Assembly (NCBI GenBank): GCA_905215115.1
Contig: CAJMOP010000021.1
Coordinates: 1 to 24,113 of the forward strand
Reading direction: 5' to 3'
DNA from: an uncultured bacterium
GTDB taxonomy: Bacteria > Actinomycetota > Coriobacteriia > Coriobacteriales > Coriobacteriaceae
DNA: 24,113 bases
In this document: piece after piece, positions 1 to 7,727 of the stretch
Numbering within the stretch: position 1 is the stretch's first letter
Layout: the number at the start of each line of letters is the position of its first letter
Made by a program: the position numbers and the translations under genes
The notes under the pieces: generated by a model
Told to the model about the DNA's origin: nothing
The model's database searches: none
Seen by the model: only the letters and a program-made list of their open reading frames with translations

Positions 1-525
1 GACTTCCAGCCGTCGGTCCCGCGCGCCGAGATCGAGGAGCTCGCGACCCTCAGGTTCGTGGAGCGGGCCGAGAACGTCCTGTTCGTGGGAAGCCCCGGCG
101 TGGGCAAGACGCACCTCGCCGTCGCGCTGGGCATCGAGGCGGTCAGGGCGGGGCGCGAGGTCAGGTTCGTGGACTGCGCCCGGCTCGTCGAGGACCTGGA
201 GGACGCCTCGTCGCGCGGCATCCTCAAGAAGAGGCTCAAGTACTACGCCCACTCGAGGCTGCTCATCATCGACGAGCTCGGCTACCTCGACGTCGGCAGC
301 GCGGGCGCGGACCTGCTTTTCCAGCTGATATCGACGCGCTACGAGCAGCGCTCGACGATCATCACCACCAACGTGGGGATCAGCGGCTGGGGCAGGGTGT
401 TCGGGGACGACGTGGCGGCGAGCGCGATCGCGGACAGGGTGTGCCACCACTGCCACCTGGTCAAGATAACCGGCAGGTCCTACAGGCTGAAGGACCTGCC
501 GAGGGACGGGCCCGTCAAGCCGTGA
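1..525 (+). CDS. istB: IstB-like ATP-binding transposition helper protein (5' partial)
   Basis: This is an AAA+ ATPase of the IstB/DnaC-like family. It works with the IstA transposase of IS21-family elements in target capture and strand transfer. The frame is open from base 1: the first codons read D-F-Q-P-S and lead into E-E-L-A-T-L-R-F, the usual IstB sequence just before the ATP site, so the true start lies upstream of the window and the GTG at 58 is internal. Walker A is GSPGVGKTH (88-114) and Walker B is LLIIDELGYL (about 262-291). The ITTN sensor region follows, and the C-terminal HCHLVKITGRSYRLKD motif closes the domain before TGA at 523-525. Arginine is often AGG and the GC content is higher than in the chromosomal genes, which fits a mobile origin. 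It is probably intact upstream, but that cannot be seen. Confidence 0.88.
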   Translation, partial: DFQPSVPRAEIEELATLRFVERAENVLFVGSPGVGKTHLAVALGIEAVRAGREVRFVDCARLVEDLEDASSRGILKKRLKYYAHSRLLIIDELGYLDVGSAGADLLFQLISTRYEQRSTIITTNVGISGWGRVFGDDVAASAIADRVCHHCHLVKITGRSYRLKDLPRDGPVKP

Positions 526-532
526 CCGGAAT

Positions 533-626
533 CGGTGAAAATACGTTAGCGCAACCGGTGAAACCGCCTTTGCGCGAACGGCGCGCCTGTTTAGTGAAAC
601 TGGTGAAAAATAGATTGACGCTAACA
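533..626 (+). repeat. Terminal repeat boxes of the IS21-family right end
   Basis: Non-coding terminus of the IS. GGTGAAA occurs at 534-540, 557-563 and 602-608, with a variant AGTGAAA at 593-599. The outermost unit (GGTGAAAAATAGATTGACG, continuing to CTAACA) resembles the innermost one (GGTGAAAATACGTTAGC). Multiple internal end repeats are known for IS21-family elements and bind the transposase. The assignment here rests on position and pattern only. Confidence 0.6.
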
Positions 627-627
627 C

Positions 628-1302
628 GGGTTCGCCAAGGCCGTGCGCGAGACCTGGCCGCGCACCAGGGTCCAGAGGTGCACCTTCCACGCCTTCTCGC
701 AGGTCAAGCGCTACACGACGACGCGGCCGAAGCTCCAGGCGGGGCGCGAGCTCTACCTCATCGCGCGCGACCTCATGGGCATCGAGACGCTGCACCAGGC
801 GGAGCTCTGGGTCGAGCGCTACCTCGACTGGTGCGGGTTCTGGGCCGACTTCCTGGAGGACAGGACCGTGGTGGACGGCAGGAGGGTCTACACCCACGAG
901 AGGCTGAGGCGGGCGCGCTCGTCGCTGTCGTCGCTGGTGTCGGCGGGGACGCTGTTCACCTACCTCGACCCCGCCCTTGCCAAGGCCGGCCCGCTGCCGT
1001 CGACCAACAACATGATCGAGGGAGGGGTGAACTCGCAGCTGAGGGCCGTACTGCGCAACCACCGGGGGCTGACGTCCGTCAAGCGCGTTAAGGCGGTGTT
1101 CTGGTGGTGCCACGCTCATTCGGGGGACGCGAGGACGGCGCGCGAGAAGCTCGCCGCGATGCCGACCGACGCGGACATCGACTTCCTGTTCAGCGTCTAC
1201 TCCGCCTCGCCGTCGCGCGAGGACGGAGGGCCGGAGTGGGGCGACAGGGCCGTGTGGGAGGATCTCCACCACGGGGACCCGTACCCGTTCTGGCTGGATT
1301 AA
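628..1302 (+). pseudogene. IS1249-type (IS256-group) transposase, 3' fragment interrupted by the IS21-family element
   Basis: The visible product resembles the C-terminal half to two thirds of an IS1249-family DDE transposase. Recognisable blocks are RVQRCTFHAFSQVKRYTT near the start, VDGRRVYTHERLR in the middle, LPSTNNMIEGGVNSQLRA (likely holding the last catalytic Glu) and the end block P-Y-P-F-W-L-D before TAA at 1300-1302. The reading frame runs back through G-F-A-K-A-V-R-E to the IS21 tip at 626 with no start or ribosome binding site. The GTG at 643 is therefore an internal codon, not a true start. The N-terminal part with the first catalytic Asp residues should lie on the far side of the inserted element, outside this window. 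The gene is probably inactive. Confidence 0.82.
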
Positions 1303-1345
1303 TGGATGGAAACGGATGTTCTATCGGGACACACATTTTGTCCTA
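1303..1345 (+). repeat. Candidate right end of the IS1249-type element
   Basis: Just after the transposase stop, GGACACACATTTTGTCC (1327-1343) forms a short inverted repeat (GGACA/TGTCC), a plausible terminal repeat. Its left partner is outside the window, so the exact boundary is inferred. Confidence 0.35.
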
Positions 1346-1346
1346 T

Positions 1347-1384
1347 AAGCCCCACATCTCCCCGATCTGGAGAAATGTGGGGCC
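1347..1384 (-). terminator. Hairpin downstream of proS, probable operon terminator
   Basis: GCCCCACAT (1349-1357) pairs with ATGTGGGGC (1375-1383), and an inner CTCC (1358-1361) pairs with GGAG (1369-1372). This gives a 13-bp stem with a 2-nt bulge. It sits 35 bases past the proS stop, at the end of the pyrH-proS operon. On the minus strand it is followed by TTATAGG, a weak U-tract, so terminator activity is probable but not certain. Confidence 0.5.
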
Positions 1385-1418
1385 GTCCCGTATATCGAAC
1401 TACAAGCGAAATCGTCGA

Positions 1419-3140
1419 TTAACGGCGGGCCGCCTTAACAAGCTCGGCAACCTTGGCGACGACCTCGTCAATCGCCACGTCCTCGCGCTCGCCCGTGGCA
1501 CGGTCCTTGAGCTCAACGGTGCCATTCTTAAGGCCACGCTTGCCAAGCACCACCTGATACGGGAATCCCATAAGGTCGTTATCGGCAAACTTAAAGCCGG
1601 GACGCTCGTCACGGTCGTCGACGACGACCTCGATACCCTCGGCGCACAAGCCCTCGACGATTTGGTCGCAGACGGTTGCGCACTCCTCCTTCTTGGGATC
1701 GAGCGGAATCACAGCGACCTCGTACGGGGCAACGGAAACCGGCCAGACGATACCGTGCTCGTCGTTGTGCTGCTCCACGACGGCAGCAAGCGAGCGGGAC
1801 ACGCCCACGCCGTAGCAACCCATGATAAGCGGCTTCTCCTTGCCGTCCTCGTCCATAAAGGTGGCACCCATGGCCTCGGAGTACTTGGTGCCCAGCTGGA
1901 ACACCTGAGAGACCTCGATGCCGCGGGCAGCAGAGAGCGGCTTGCCGCAGTGCGGGCAGGGATCGCCGGCAACGACGGTGACCAGATCTGCCCACTCATC
2001 GACGGTAAAGTCGCGCTCGGGGCAGGCACCGGTAAAGTGATAATCGACCTCGTTGGCACCGCAGGCCCACTGCTTGGACTCGCGCAGGCTCTCGTCGCAC
2101 ACCAGACGGATGCCCTCGGGCAAGTTAACCGGTCCGATAAAGCCCTTGTGCAGACCGTAGGTCTGAAGCTCCTCGTCCGTCATCATGCGATAACCCTTGC
2201 CAAAGACATGCTCGGCCTTGCAGTCGTTGAGCTCATGATCGCCCGGGACGATGGCCACGACAGGCTTGCCCTCGGCATCGATGAGCGCCAGGGACTTGCG
2301 CGTGCCGTTCTCGGGGAACCCAAAGAACTTAGCAACGGCCTCAATGGTGCCCATGCCCGGAGTCTCGACCTTGGTAAGCGTACCGTCACCGGGACCCTCA
2401 GTCACGACGACCTTGGTGCTTGCAGCCTCATCATCGGCGGCAAAACCGCAGTCATCGCAATAGACGAGAGAAGCCTCGCCGGCGTCGGCCAAAGCCATGT
2501 ACTCGACGGAGGTATCGCCACCGATCTCGCCGGAGTCGGCAACGACGGGCAAGGCCTTGATGTAGCAGCGCTCGCAAATGTTAGCGTAGGCCTGCTTCAT
2601 CTTGTCATACTCCTCCTGCAAGCTCTCCTGCGTGGCGGAGAAGCTGTAGGCATCCTTCATGATGAACTCGCGACCGCGCATCAGGCCAAAACGGGGACGG
2701 AACTCGTCGCGGAACTTATCCTGGATGTGATAGAGGTTCACTGGCAGCTGCTTATAGGAGCGCAGCTCGTTGCGCACCAGGGCCGTGACGGTCTCCTCGT
2801 GCGTGGGGCCCAGCACGAACTCGCGACCATGACGGTCGTCAAAGCGCACAAGCTCCTTGCCATAGGCATCGATACGGCCGGACTCACGCCACAACTCGGC
2901 GTCGACCATAATGGGCATCATAAGCTCCTGGGCGCCGGCGGCGTCCATCTCGTCGCGCACGATGTTCTCAATCTTGCGAATCGAGCGCCATGCGAGCGGC
3001 AGGTAGGAATACAGACCGGCGGCCTCCTTGCGGATCATGCCGGCACGGAGCAGCAGGCGGTGGCTGGCGAGCTCAGCGTCCGCCGGATCCTCTTTAAGCG
3101 TCGGCGCATAGAGCTTAGACATATACATTGCTCGGGTCAT
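1419..3140 (-). CDS. proS: Prolyl-tRNA synthetase, bacterial type with editing domain
   Basis: Class II aminoacyl-tRNA synthetase that charges tRNA-Pro with proline in the cytosol. The 573-residue product matches the usual length of bacterial ProS with the inserted editing domain. The N-terminus has the typical block MSKLYAPTLKEDPADAE. Motif 2 is FRDEFRPRFGLMRGREFIMKDAYSF-like, roughly residues 140-165, followed by an insertion domain of about 170 residues that hydrolyses mischarged Ala-tRNA-Pro. Motif 3 (GCYGVGVSRSLAAVVEQ) precedes the anticodon-binding domain. ATG at 3140 directly abuts the ispG stop (TAAATG) and has GGAG six bases upstream. The internal ATGs five and seven codons later are less well spaced. 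It is the last gene of the operon, so expression probably depends on upstream promoters and translational coupling. Confidence 0.97.
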   Translation of the reverse strand: MTRAMYMSKLYAPTLKEDPADAELASHRLLLRAGMIRKEAAGLYSYLPLAWRSIRKIENIVRDEMDAAGAQELMMPIMVDAELWRESGRIDAYGKELVRFDDRHGREFVLGPTHEETVTALVRNELRSYKQLPVNLYHIQDKFRDEFRPRFGLMRGREFIMKDAYSFSATQESLQEEYDKMKQAYANICERCYIKALPVVADSGEIGGDTSVEYMALADAGEASLVYCDDCGFAADDEAASTKVVVTEGPGDGTLTKVETPGMGTIEAVAKFFGFPENGTRKSLALIDAEGKPVVAIVPGDHELNDCKAEHVFGKGYRMMTDEELQTYGLHKGFIGPVNLPEGIRLVCDESLRESKQWACGANEVDYHFTGACPERDFTVDEWADLVTVVAGDPCPHCGKPLSAARGIEVSQVFQLGTKYSEAMGATFMDEDGKEKPLIMGCYGVGVSRSLAAVVEQHNDEHGIVWPVSVAPYEVAVIPLDPKKEECATVCDQIVEGLCAEGIEVVVDDRDERPGFKFADNDLMGFPYQVVLGKRGLKNGTVELKDRATGEREDVAIDEVVAKVAELVKAARR

Positions 3141-4223
3141 TTATTTCTCCTCAATAAGCTTGTCGACCTCTGCCATAAGCGCGTCGACAATTTGGTCCTC
3201 AGCTACTTTACCAATGATCTGGCCATGCGAAAAGAGCAAGGCCTGACCACGTCCGCAAGCAACGCCCAGGTCGGCATCAGAAGCCTCACCGGGGCCATTA
3301 ACGGCACATCCCATGACGGCAATCGAAAGCGGCGCGGAATAGTTCTTAAGCCGCTCGGTGACCTCCTCGGCGATGGGAATGAGGTTAACCTGGCAGCGGG
3401 CGCACGTGGGGCACGAGACAATCTCGGGACCACGGCGACGCAGGCCCAGCGACTGTAGAATTCCCCAGGCGACCGGCGGCTCCTCAACCGGATCGGCCGT
3501 GAGCGACACACGCATGGTGTCGCCGATGCCTTCGGAAAGCAAGATACCCAAGCCTACAGAGCTCTTGATGGTGCCCTGAAGCTTGGTCCCCGCCTCCGTC
3601 ACGCCCAGGTGAAGCGGAACGTGGGGAATCTCACGTGACAGGGCTCGATAGGTATCGAGCGTCGTTTGCACGCTATGGGCCTTGGCCGAAAGCACAATGT
3701 TCGTAAAGCCGCGATCCTCAAAGTGCTTGACGAAGCGCTCGCTCGACATCACGAGCTTTTCGGGCTGCGTGAGGTCGTCGCGCTCGGCAATATCTTGCTC
3801 AAGCGAGCCCGCGTTCACGCCAATGCGAATCGCACAGCTCGCGGCACCCGCAGCATCGATCACCGCGTCAACCTTGGCCCAATCGCCGATATTGCCGGGA
3901 TTGATGCGCAGCTTGGCGGCACCGGCCTCAACGGCACCAATGGCGAGCTTATGGTTAAAGTGGATATCGGCGACAATGGGCACCGGAGACTCGGCACAGA
4001 TGGTGCGGAAGCCCTCAAGCGCGGCCTCGGAGGGCACGCTCACGCGCACGATATCGCAGCCAGCCTGCGCCAACGCGCACACTTGCGCAAGCGTTGCCTG
4101 GGCATCAGCGGTATCGGTGCAGGTCATAGATTGGACCACCACCGGCGCGCCGCCACCGATCTGCACGCCGCCCACATGCACGGGGCGCGTCAGCTCGCGA
4201 GGCAAAGGATGGGATAAAGACAA
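3141..4223 (-). CDS. ispG: 4-hydroxy-3-methylbut-2-en-1-yl diphosphate synthase (IspG/GcpE)
   Basis: Iron-sulfur enzyme of the MEP pathway that reduces methylerythritol cyclodiphosphate to HMBPP. With the start chosen here the protein has 360 residues, normal for the short bacterial form. The N-terminal TIM-barrel includes VVQSMTCTDTAD (29-40) and ADIHFNHKLA (85-94). The [4Fe-4S] ligands are Cys271 and Cys274 (CPTC) and Cys306 (GCAVNGPGE), with the conserved Glu at 313. The open frame extends 29 codons further up, into rseP. I prefer the TTG at 4223 because AGGGGAG lies eight bases upstream of it and the added residues are not family-like. It starts 13 bases after rseP and abuts proS. dxr, an earlier enzyme of the same pathway, lies two genes upstream. 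Confidence 0.95.
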   Translation of the reverse strand: MSLSHPLPRELTRPVHVGGVQIGGGAPVVVQSMTCTDTADAQATLAQVCALAQAGCDIVRVSVPSEAALEGFRTICAESPVPIVADIHFNHKLAIGAVEAGAAKLRINPGNIGDWAKVDAVIDAAGAASCAIRIGVNAGSLEQDIAERDDLTQPEKLVMSSERFVKHFEDRGFTNIVLSAKAHSVQTTLDTYRALSREIPHVPLHLGVTEAGTKLQGTIKSSVGLGILLSEGIGDTMRVSLTADPVEEPPVAWGILQSLGLRRRGPEIVSCPTCARCQVNLIPIAEEVTERLKNYSAPLSIAVMGCAVNGPGEASDADLGVACGRGQALLFSHGQIIGKVAEDQIVDALMAEVDKLIEEK

Positions 4224-4236
4224 TCCAAACACTCCC

Positions 4237-5598
4237 CTACAAAATAAATCGAAGGATGTCGGAACGAAGCATATAGACAAACAGGAGCGCAAAGAGCGCG
4301 ATGCCCACATAGCTCACAATCGTCTGGACCTTGAGCGGAAGCTCGCGGCCCGCAATCTTCTGAATGATCTCGATGACTAGCTTGCCGCCATCGAGTGGCG
4401 GGATGGGCAGCAGGTTCATAAAGCCAAGCGAGAATGAAATAAAGGCGGCAAACGAAAGGAACGTGGCAGGGCCGGCAGCAGCAGCCTGTGAGGACATAAC
4501 GCTAATACCCACGATCGAAGAGGACTGATCGAGAATCTCCATCGTATGCTGCGGCTGGAGCAGGCGCATCACGCCCTCCGCTGTCTGCACAACATAGGAG
4601 AACGACAGGCGAGCCGACGTGATGGGGTCTAAACGGACCACCTGCGTAGAGGCATACACACCTAGGCGATCGTCCTCTTTGAGCGCAACCGTGGTCGAAT
4701 GCTGCTTGCCGTCACGCTCGTACTCAATGGCGATATCGTCCTTACCGGCAGCCTTGCCGATGGCATCGTAAACATCCATCCAGGTAGAGCACGATACTCC
4801 GTCAACCGAAAGGATCGCGTCACCGCCCTCGATACCCGCCTTGGCGGCAATCGAGCCTTCGTCAACCTGGCCAATCACATTGGTATCCATCGGCACGGTG
4901 ACACCCGCAATGGAATAGATGCTCATAAGGAGCAAAAAACCCGTCAAGATATTGACGATAATGCCCGCGAGCAGCATAAAGGCGCGCTTGAGAAAGCCTT
5001 GGCCAAGATAGGTGTGCGAGCGCTCTTGCGCAAGGAACTCGGCCTCGCCGCACGGCAGTTCCCACACATCGCCCTCGGCAGTCGCATGTTCGCGATCGAA
5101 ACGGCGACCATCAAAGGTGGTATAGCCTGCCTTGTCTCGCGGCAACGTCTGATATTTGGTGGGATAGTAGCTCGGCGAGGGCTTCTCCCCTTCCTCATAC
5201 CAGGGCGCGATGGAGCCCCAGCCAAGCAACAGGGCGCATGCCTCGAGCACATCCTCCTCGGAAAGCTCGAGCTCGACAGCAAGGTCGGCCACGGTCACGC
5301 GACCATGACGATAGATAGCCGCGAGCACGCGGTCGGCGCACGAAACATCGGTCGGATCCATACCGCAGATGGCAGCGTAGCCACCCAGCAGCAGCGGGGT
5401 CACGCCAAACTTGGTTCCAATGCGACGCGACGTGTAATGGATGTCAAAGCGGCACGGCAGACCCAAAAAGAACTCGGTCACACGGACGCCGCAGGCGCGC
5501 GCCGCCAAAAAGTGGCCGCCCTCGTGCAAAAACACGAGGACGGAAAGCATCAGCAGGCCCCAAAAGACCGATGAGAGAACGCTCAGAACAGTATCCAT
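4237..5598 (-). CDS. rseP: Site-2 membrane metalloprotease (RseP family) with inserted winged-helix-like region
   Basis: M50 intramembrane zinc protease of 453 residues. The HEGGH zinc site is at residues 25-29 within the first membrane helix, and the second motif NLLPIPPLDGG (third zinc ligand) lies about 50-60 residues before the C-terminus. A PDZ-like domain around VDEGSIAAKAGIEGGDAIL (about 245-263) follows the second membrane helix. Canonical members have only about 25 residues between the GGY loop and the second helix. Here about 110 residues intervene (about 83-193), including ADRVLAAIYRHGRVTVADLA and ELSEEDVLEACALLLGWG, which looks like a winged helix-turn-helix. Family topology puts this on the cytoplasmic side. 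Start: ATG at 5598 is preferred over the in-frame TTG at 5613, but AAGGA spacing fits neither well. The substrate is unknown, and an anti-sigma factor is only a family-based guess. Confidence 0.9.
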   Translation of the reverse strand: MDTVLSVLSSVFWGLLMLSVLVFLHEGGHFLAARACGVRVTEFFLGLPCRFDIHYTSRRIGTKFGVTPLLLGGYAAICGMDPTDVSCADRVLAAIYRHGRVTVADLAVELELSEEDVLEACALLLGWGSIAPWYEEGEKPSPSYYPTKYQTLPRDKAGYTTFDGRRFDREHATAEGDVWELPCGEAEFLAQERSHTYLGQGFLKRAFMLLAGIIVNILTGFLLLMSIYSIAGVTVPMDTNVIGQVDEGSIAAKAGIEGGDAILSVDGVSCSTWMDVYDAIGKAAGKDDIAIEYERDGKQHSTTVALKEDDRLGVYASTQVVRLDPITSARLSFSYVVQTAEGVMRLLQPQHTMEILDQSSSIVGISVMSSQAAAAGPATFLSFAAFISFSLGFMNLLPIPPLDGGKLVIEIIQKIAGRELPLKVQTIVSYVGIALFALLFVYMLRSDILRFIL

Positions 5599-5623
5599 AA
5601 AACGAAAAAGCAATCCTTATGGG

Positions 5624-6811
5624 TTAGGAACGGGTTGCGGCGAGCACCTGCGCAGCCTTTTCACGCGCCCACGCATCGATGTCGCGAAGCTGCTCAAACG
5701 AATCGACCGCCTGCATATCGTGGGCGTCCATGCAGGATTCCACAATGCGATCGATATCGGTAAAGCTGCAGCCATCGTGCAGGAAGGCATCGACGGCGAC
5801 CTCGTTGGCGGCATTGAGCACGCACGGCATGGTGCCACCCGTCTTGCCGGCACGTTCGGACAGCGCCAGACAGCGGAAGGTATCCATGTCGGCAGCATCA
5901 AACGTGAGCTGCCCCAGCTCGCGGAAATCGATACGAGGCGCCGGGGTATCCCAACGCTCGGGATACGAGAAGGCAAACTGGATGGGAATGCGCATGTCGG
6001 AGGCACCGAGATGCGCCATCACAGATCCGTCGGCAAACTCGACCATGGAGTGAATCTTAGACTGGCGCTGCACGACCACGTTAATGAAATCAAGATCGCA
6101 GCCAAACAGATGCATGGCCTCAATGCGCTCCAGGCCTTTGTTCATGAGGGTGGCGGAGTCAATCGTGATCTTGGCACCCATAGCCCACGTGGGATGCGCC
6201 AGGGCATCGGCGCACGTCACACGATCGAGCTCGTCACGCGTACGGCCAAAGAACGGACCGCCCGAGCAGGTAAGCCAAATGCAGTGAGCCTCGCGCGGAT
6301 TTTCGCCCAGATAGCACTGGTAAATGGCAGAATGCTCGGAGTCGACCGGGATAAGCTGACCCGGCTGTGCCAACGGCATAAGCAGATCGCCACCGACGAC
6401 GAGCGACTCCTTGTTGGCCAGGGCAAGACGCTTGTTCGAGGTCAGGGCAGCATGGCTCGCCTCGAGACCGGCAGCGCCCACGATGGCCACGAGCACGCAG
6501 TCGACATCATCGCGGCATGCGAGCTCACAAACGGCCTGCGCACCAACGCCGAGCTCCGTGCCCTCGGGCAGTTCCTGGAGCACCGCGTCGGCGCCATGAG
6601 AGGCATCCGCCACGGCGACCGCCGGAACCGAGAACTCACGGGCAGCGGCAACGAGATCGGAGGTGCTTGAGTTGACGGACAGCGCTGTCACCTGCAGGCG
6701 ATCGGCATGCTGACGGCACACGTCGAGCGCCTGGGTACCGATAGAGCCCGTACAACCCAGGATGGCAACGCGAAGGCGTCCATCGGGGCTATACGTCGTC
6801 TGGAAGGACAT
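5624..6811 (-). CDS. dxr: 1-deoxy-D-xylulose 5-phosphate reductoisomerase (Dxr/IspC)
   Basis: Second enzyme of the MEP isoprenoid pathway, converting DXP to MEP with NADPH and a divalent metal. The product has 395 residues, normal for the family. The NADPH-binding loop GCTGSIG is at residues 19-25. NKRLALANKESLVVGGDLL (126-144) and the metal/substrate site PVDSEHSAIYQ (155-165; ligands Asp157 and Glu159) are typical, as is the substrate loop with TCSGGPF. The ATG at 6811 overlaps the cdsA stop by one base (TAATG) and has GGAGG nine bases upstream. The open frame extends 63 codons further back inside cdsA, but that stretch is Arg-rich shadow sequence. Clustering with cdsA, uppS and ispG links isoprenoid precursor supply to envelope lipid synthesis. 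Confidence 0.96.
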   Translation of the reverse strand: MSFQTTYSPDGRLRVAILGCTGSIGTQALDVCRQHADRLQVTALSVNSSTSDLVAAAREFSVPAVAVADASHGADAVLQELPEGTELGVGAQAVCELACRDDVDCVLVAIVGAAGLEASHAALTSNKRLALANKESLVVGGDLLMPLAQPGQLIPVDSEHSAIYQCYLGENPREAHCIWLTCSGGPFFGRTRDELDRVTCADALAHPTWAMGAKITIDSATLMNKGLERIEAMHLFGCDLDFINVVVQRQSKIHSMVEFADGSVMAHLGASDMRIPIQFAFSYPERWDTPAPRIDFRELGQLTFDAADMDTFRCLALSERAGKTGGTMPCVLNAANEVAVDAFLHDGCSFTDIDRIVESCMDAHDMQAVDSFEQLRDIDAWAREKAAQVLAATRS

Positions 6812-7725
6812 TACAGCACGCCTCCGATCATCAGCAGCAGCTGCGCGGTAATGCAGCCAAAGATGAGCGAATCGCTGCGGTCGAGCATACCGCCGTGGCC
6901 CGGGATGAGATTGCCGGAATCCTTGACGCCCACGCCACGCTTGATGCGTGACTCGATAAGGTCGCCGATAACGCCCAGGATGGAGACGACCACGCCGCAC
7001 AGCAGTGCATAGGGCAGGCTCAGCTTATAGAAGTGCGTCGCCCACAGGATGAGCCAGATCAAGACAGAGCCCAAAATGCCGCCGACAAAGCCTTCCCAGC
7101 TCTTTTTGGGAGAGATCTTGGGGACCATCTTGTGCTTGCCGATACGGCTGCCCACGATGTAGGCAAACGAATCGGAGACCCAAAGGGACGCGCAAACGCC
7201 CACTGAAAGCAGGGCACCGGCAAAACCGGGCACGGCATCGCGCAGCAGCACGATAGCCGACAGCATAAAGCCAGTGTAGATGGGACCCATGAGCGTCACG
7301 GCCACATCAGAGATGCGGGTACGCGGCGACCAGACATACCAAATGCCCACAGCGAGCATCAAGGCAAAAAGCAGGGCATTCAGCAACATCGAATCGCCCA
7401 ACGCCGACAGCGGAAAGAGTACGGCGGCAGTGATACCCATGCGCTCGTTAGCCATCTTGCCATCGAGCCTTGTCATACGGAAAAACTCATAGCAGCACAG
7501 ACCGCTCATGACAGAAACAAAGATGGCCGTGGGCACGATACCCAAAACCAGGCACAGGATAAAGACAACGGCGTAGACGATACCGGCGGCGGCACGGGTA
7601 ATAAAGCCCGCCAGCCACGAACCGGTGCCGCTCTTTGCTGCAGGTGCTCCCGCAGCGGCAGCCTTGCGCGCAGGCGCCGCGGAAACTGGCGTCTTGGGAG
7701 CAGATGCCTTGGGACGATCGGACAC
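6811..7725 (-). CDS. cdsA: Phosphatidate cytidylyltransferase (CDP-diacylglycerol synthase)
   Basis: Integral membrane enzyme that makes CDP-diacylglycerol from phosphatidate and CTP for phospholipid synthesis. The protein has 304 residues. An Ala/Pro/Lys-rich N-terminal tail of about 35 residues, presumably cytosolic, precedes a series of hydrophobic segments. SDSFAYIVGSRIGKHK and PKISPKKSWEGFVGG are conserved middle motifs. The family signature ending in KDSGNLIPGHGGMLDRSDS lies at about 258-286, close to the C-terminus as usual. The start is GTG at 7725, two bases after the uppS stop, with GAGGAGG seven bases upstream. The stop overlaps dxr by one base, which suggests translational coupling. 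Confidence 0.94.
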   Translation of the reverse strand: MSDRPKASAPKTPVSAAPARKAAAAGAPAAKSGTGSWLAGFITRAAAGIVYAVVFILCLVLGIVPTAIFVSVMSGLCCYEFFRMTRLDGKMANERMGITAAVLFPLSALGDSMLLNALLFALMLAVGIWYVWSPRTRISDVAVTLMGPIYTGFMLSAIVLLRDAVPGFAGALLSVGVCASLWVSDSFAYIVGSRIGKHKMVPKISPKKSWEGFVGGILGSVLIWLILWATHFYKLSLPYALLCGVVVSILGVIGDLIESRIKRGVGVKDSGNLIPGHGGMLDRSDSLIFGCITAQLLLMIGGVL

Positions 7726-7727
7726 GA

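Larger units (their letters stand above)
1..626 (+). mobile_element. Right (3') part of an IS21-family insertion sequence
   Basis: This segment holds the end of an istB-type gene followed by about 100 bases of non-coding terminus. The proposed tip is ...TTGACGCTAACA ending at 626. Read inward on the other strand it begins TGTTAGCGTCAA, and TG...CA tips are usual for IS21-family elements. Repeated GGTGAAA boxes lie inside the terminus, as expected for transposase-binding repeats. Directly after 626 the sequence becomes IS1249-type transposase coding sequence in mid-gene, which places the junction. The istA gene and left end lie outside the window, so the target-site duplication cannot be checked here. 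Confidence 0.75.

Noticed and set aside
643..1302. A complete small transposase gene starting with GTG at 643
   Set aside because: Homologous sequence continues upstream to the IS21 tip at 626, there is no ribosome binding site, and the N-terminal catalytic part is missing. It is a fragment.
3141..3200. A T-box riboswitch before proS (or before glyS)
   Set aside because: proS starts directly at the ispG stop with no leader; the glyS start is outside the window. There is no room for, or sign of, a T-box.
1104..3458. 784-codon plus-strand frame running from the transposase through proS into ispG
   Set aside because: It covers parts of three unrelated genes, on both strands, and its product looks like shadow sequence.
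4224..4310. 29 extra N-terminal codons of ispG
   Set aside because: They overlap rseP, are not family-like, and a well-placed AGGGGAG supports the TTG at 4223.
6812..7000. 63 extra N-terminal codons of dxr
   Set aside because: Arg/His-rich shadow of cdsA; ATG at 6811 has a good GGAGG and gives the normal protein length.
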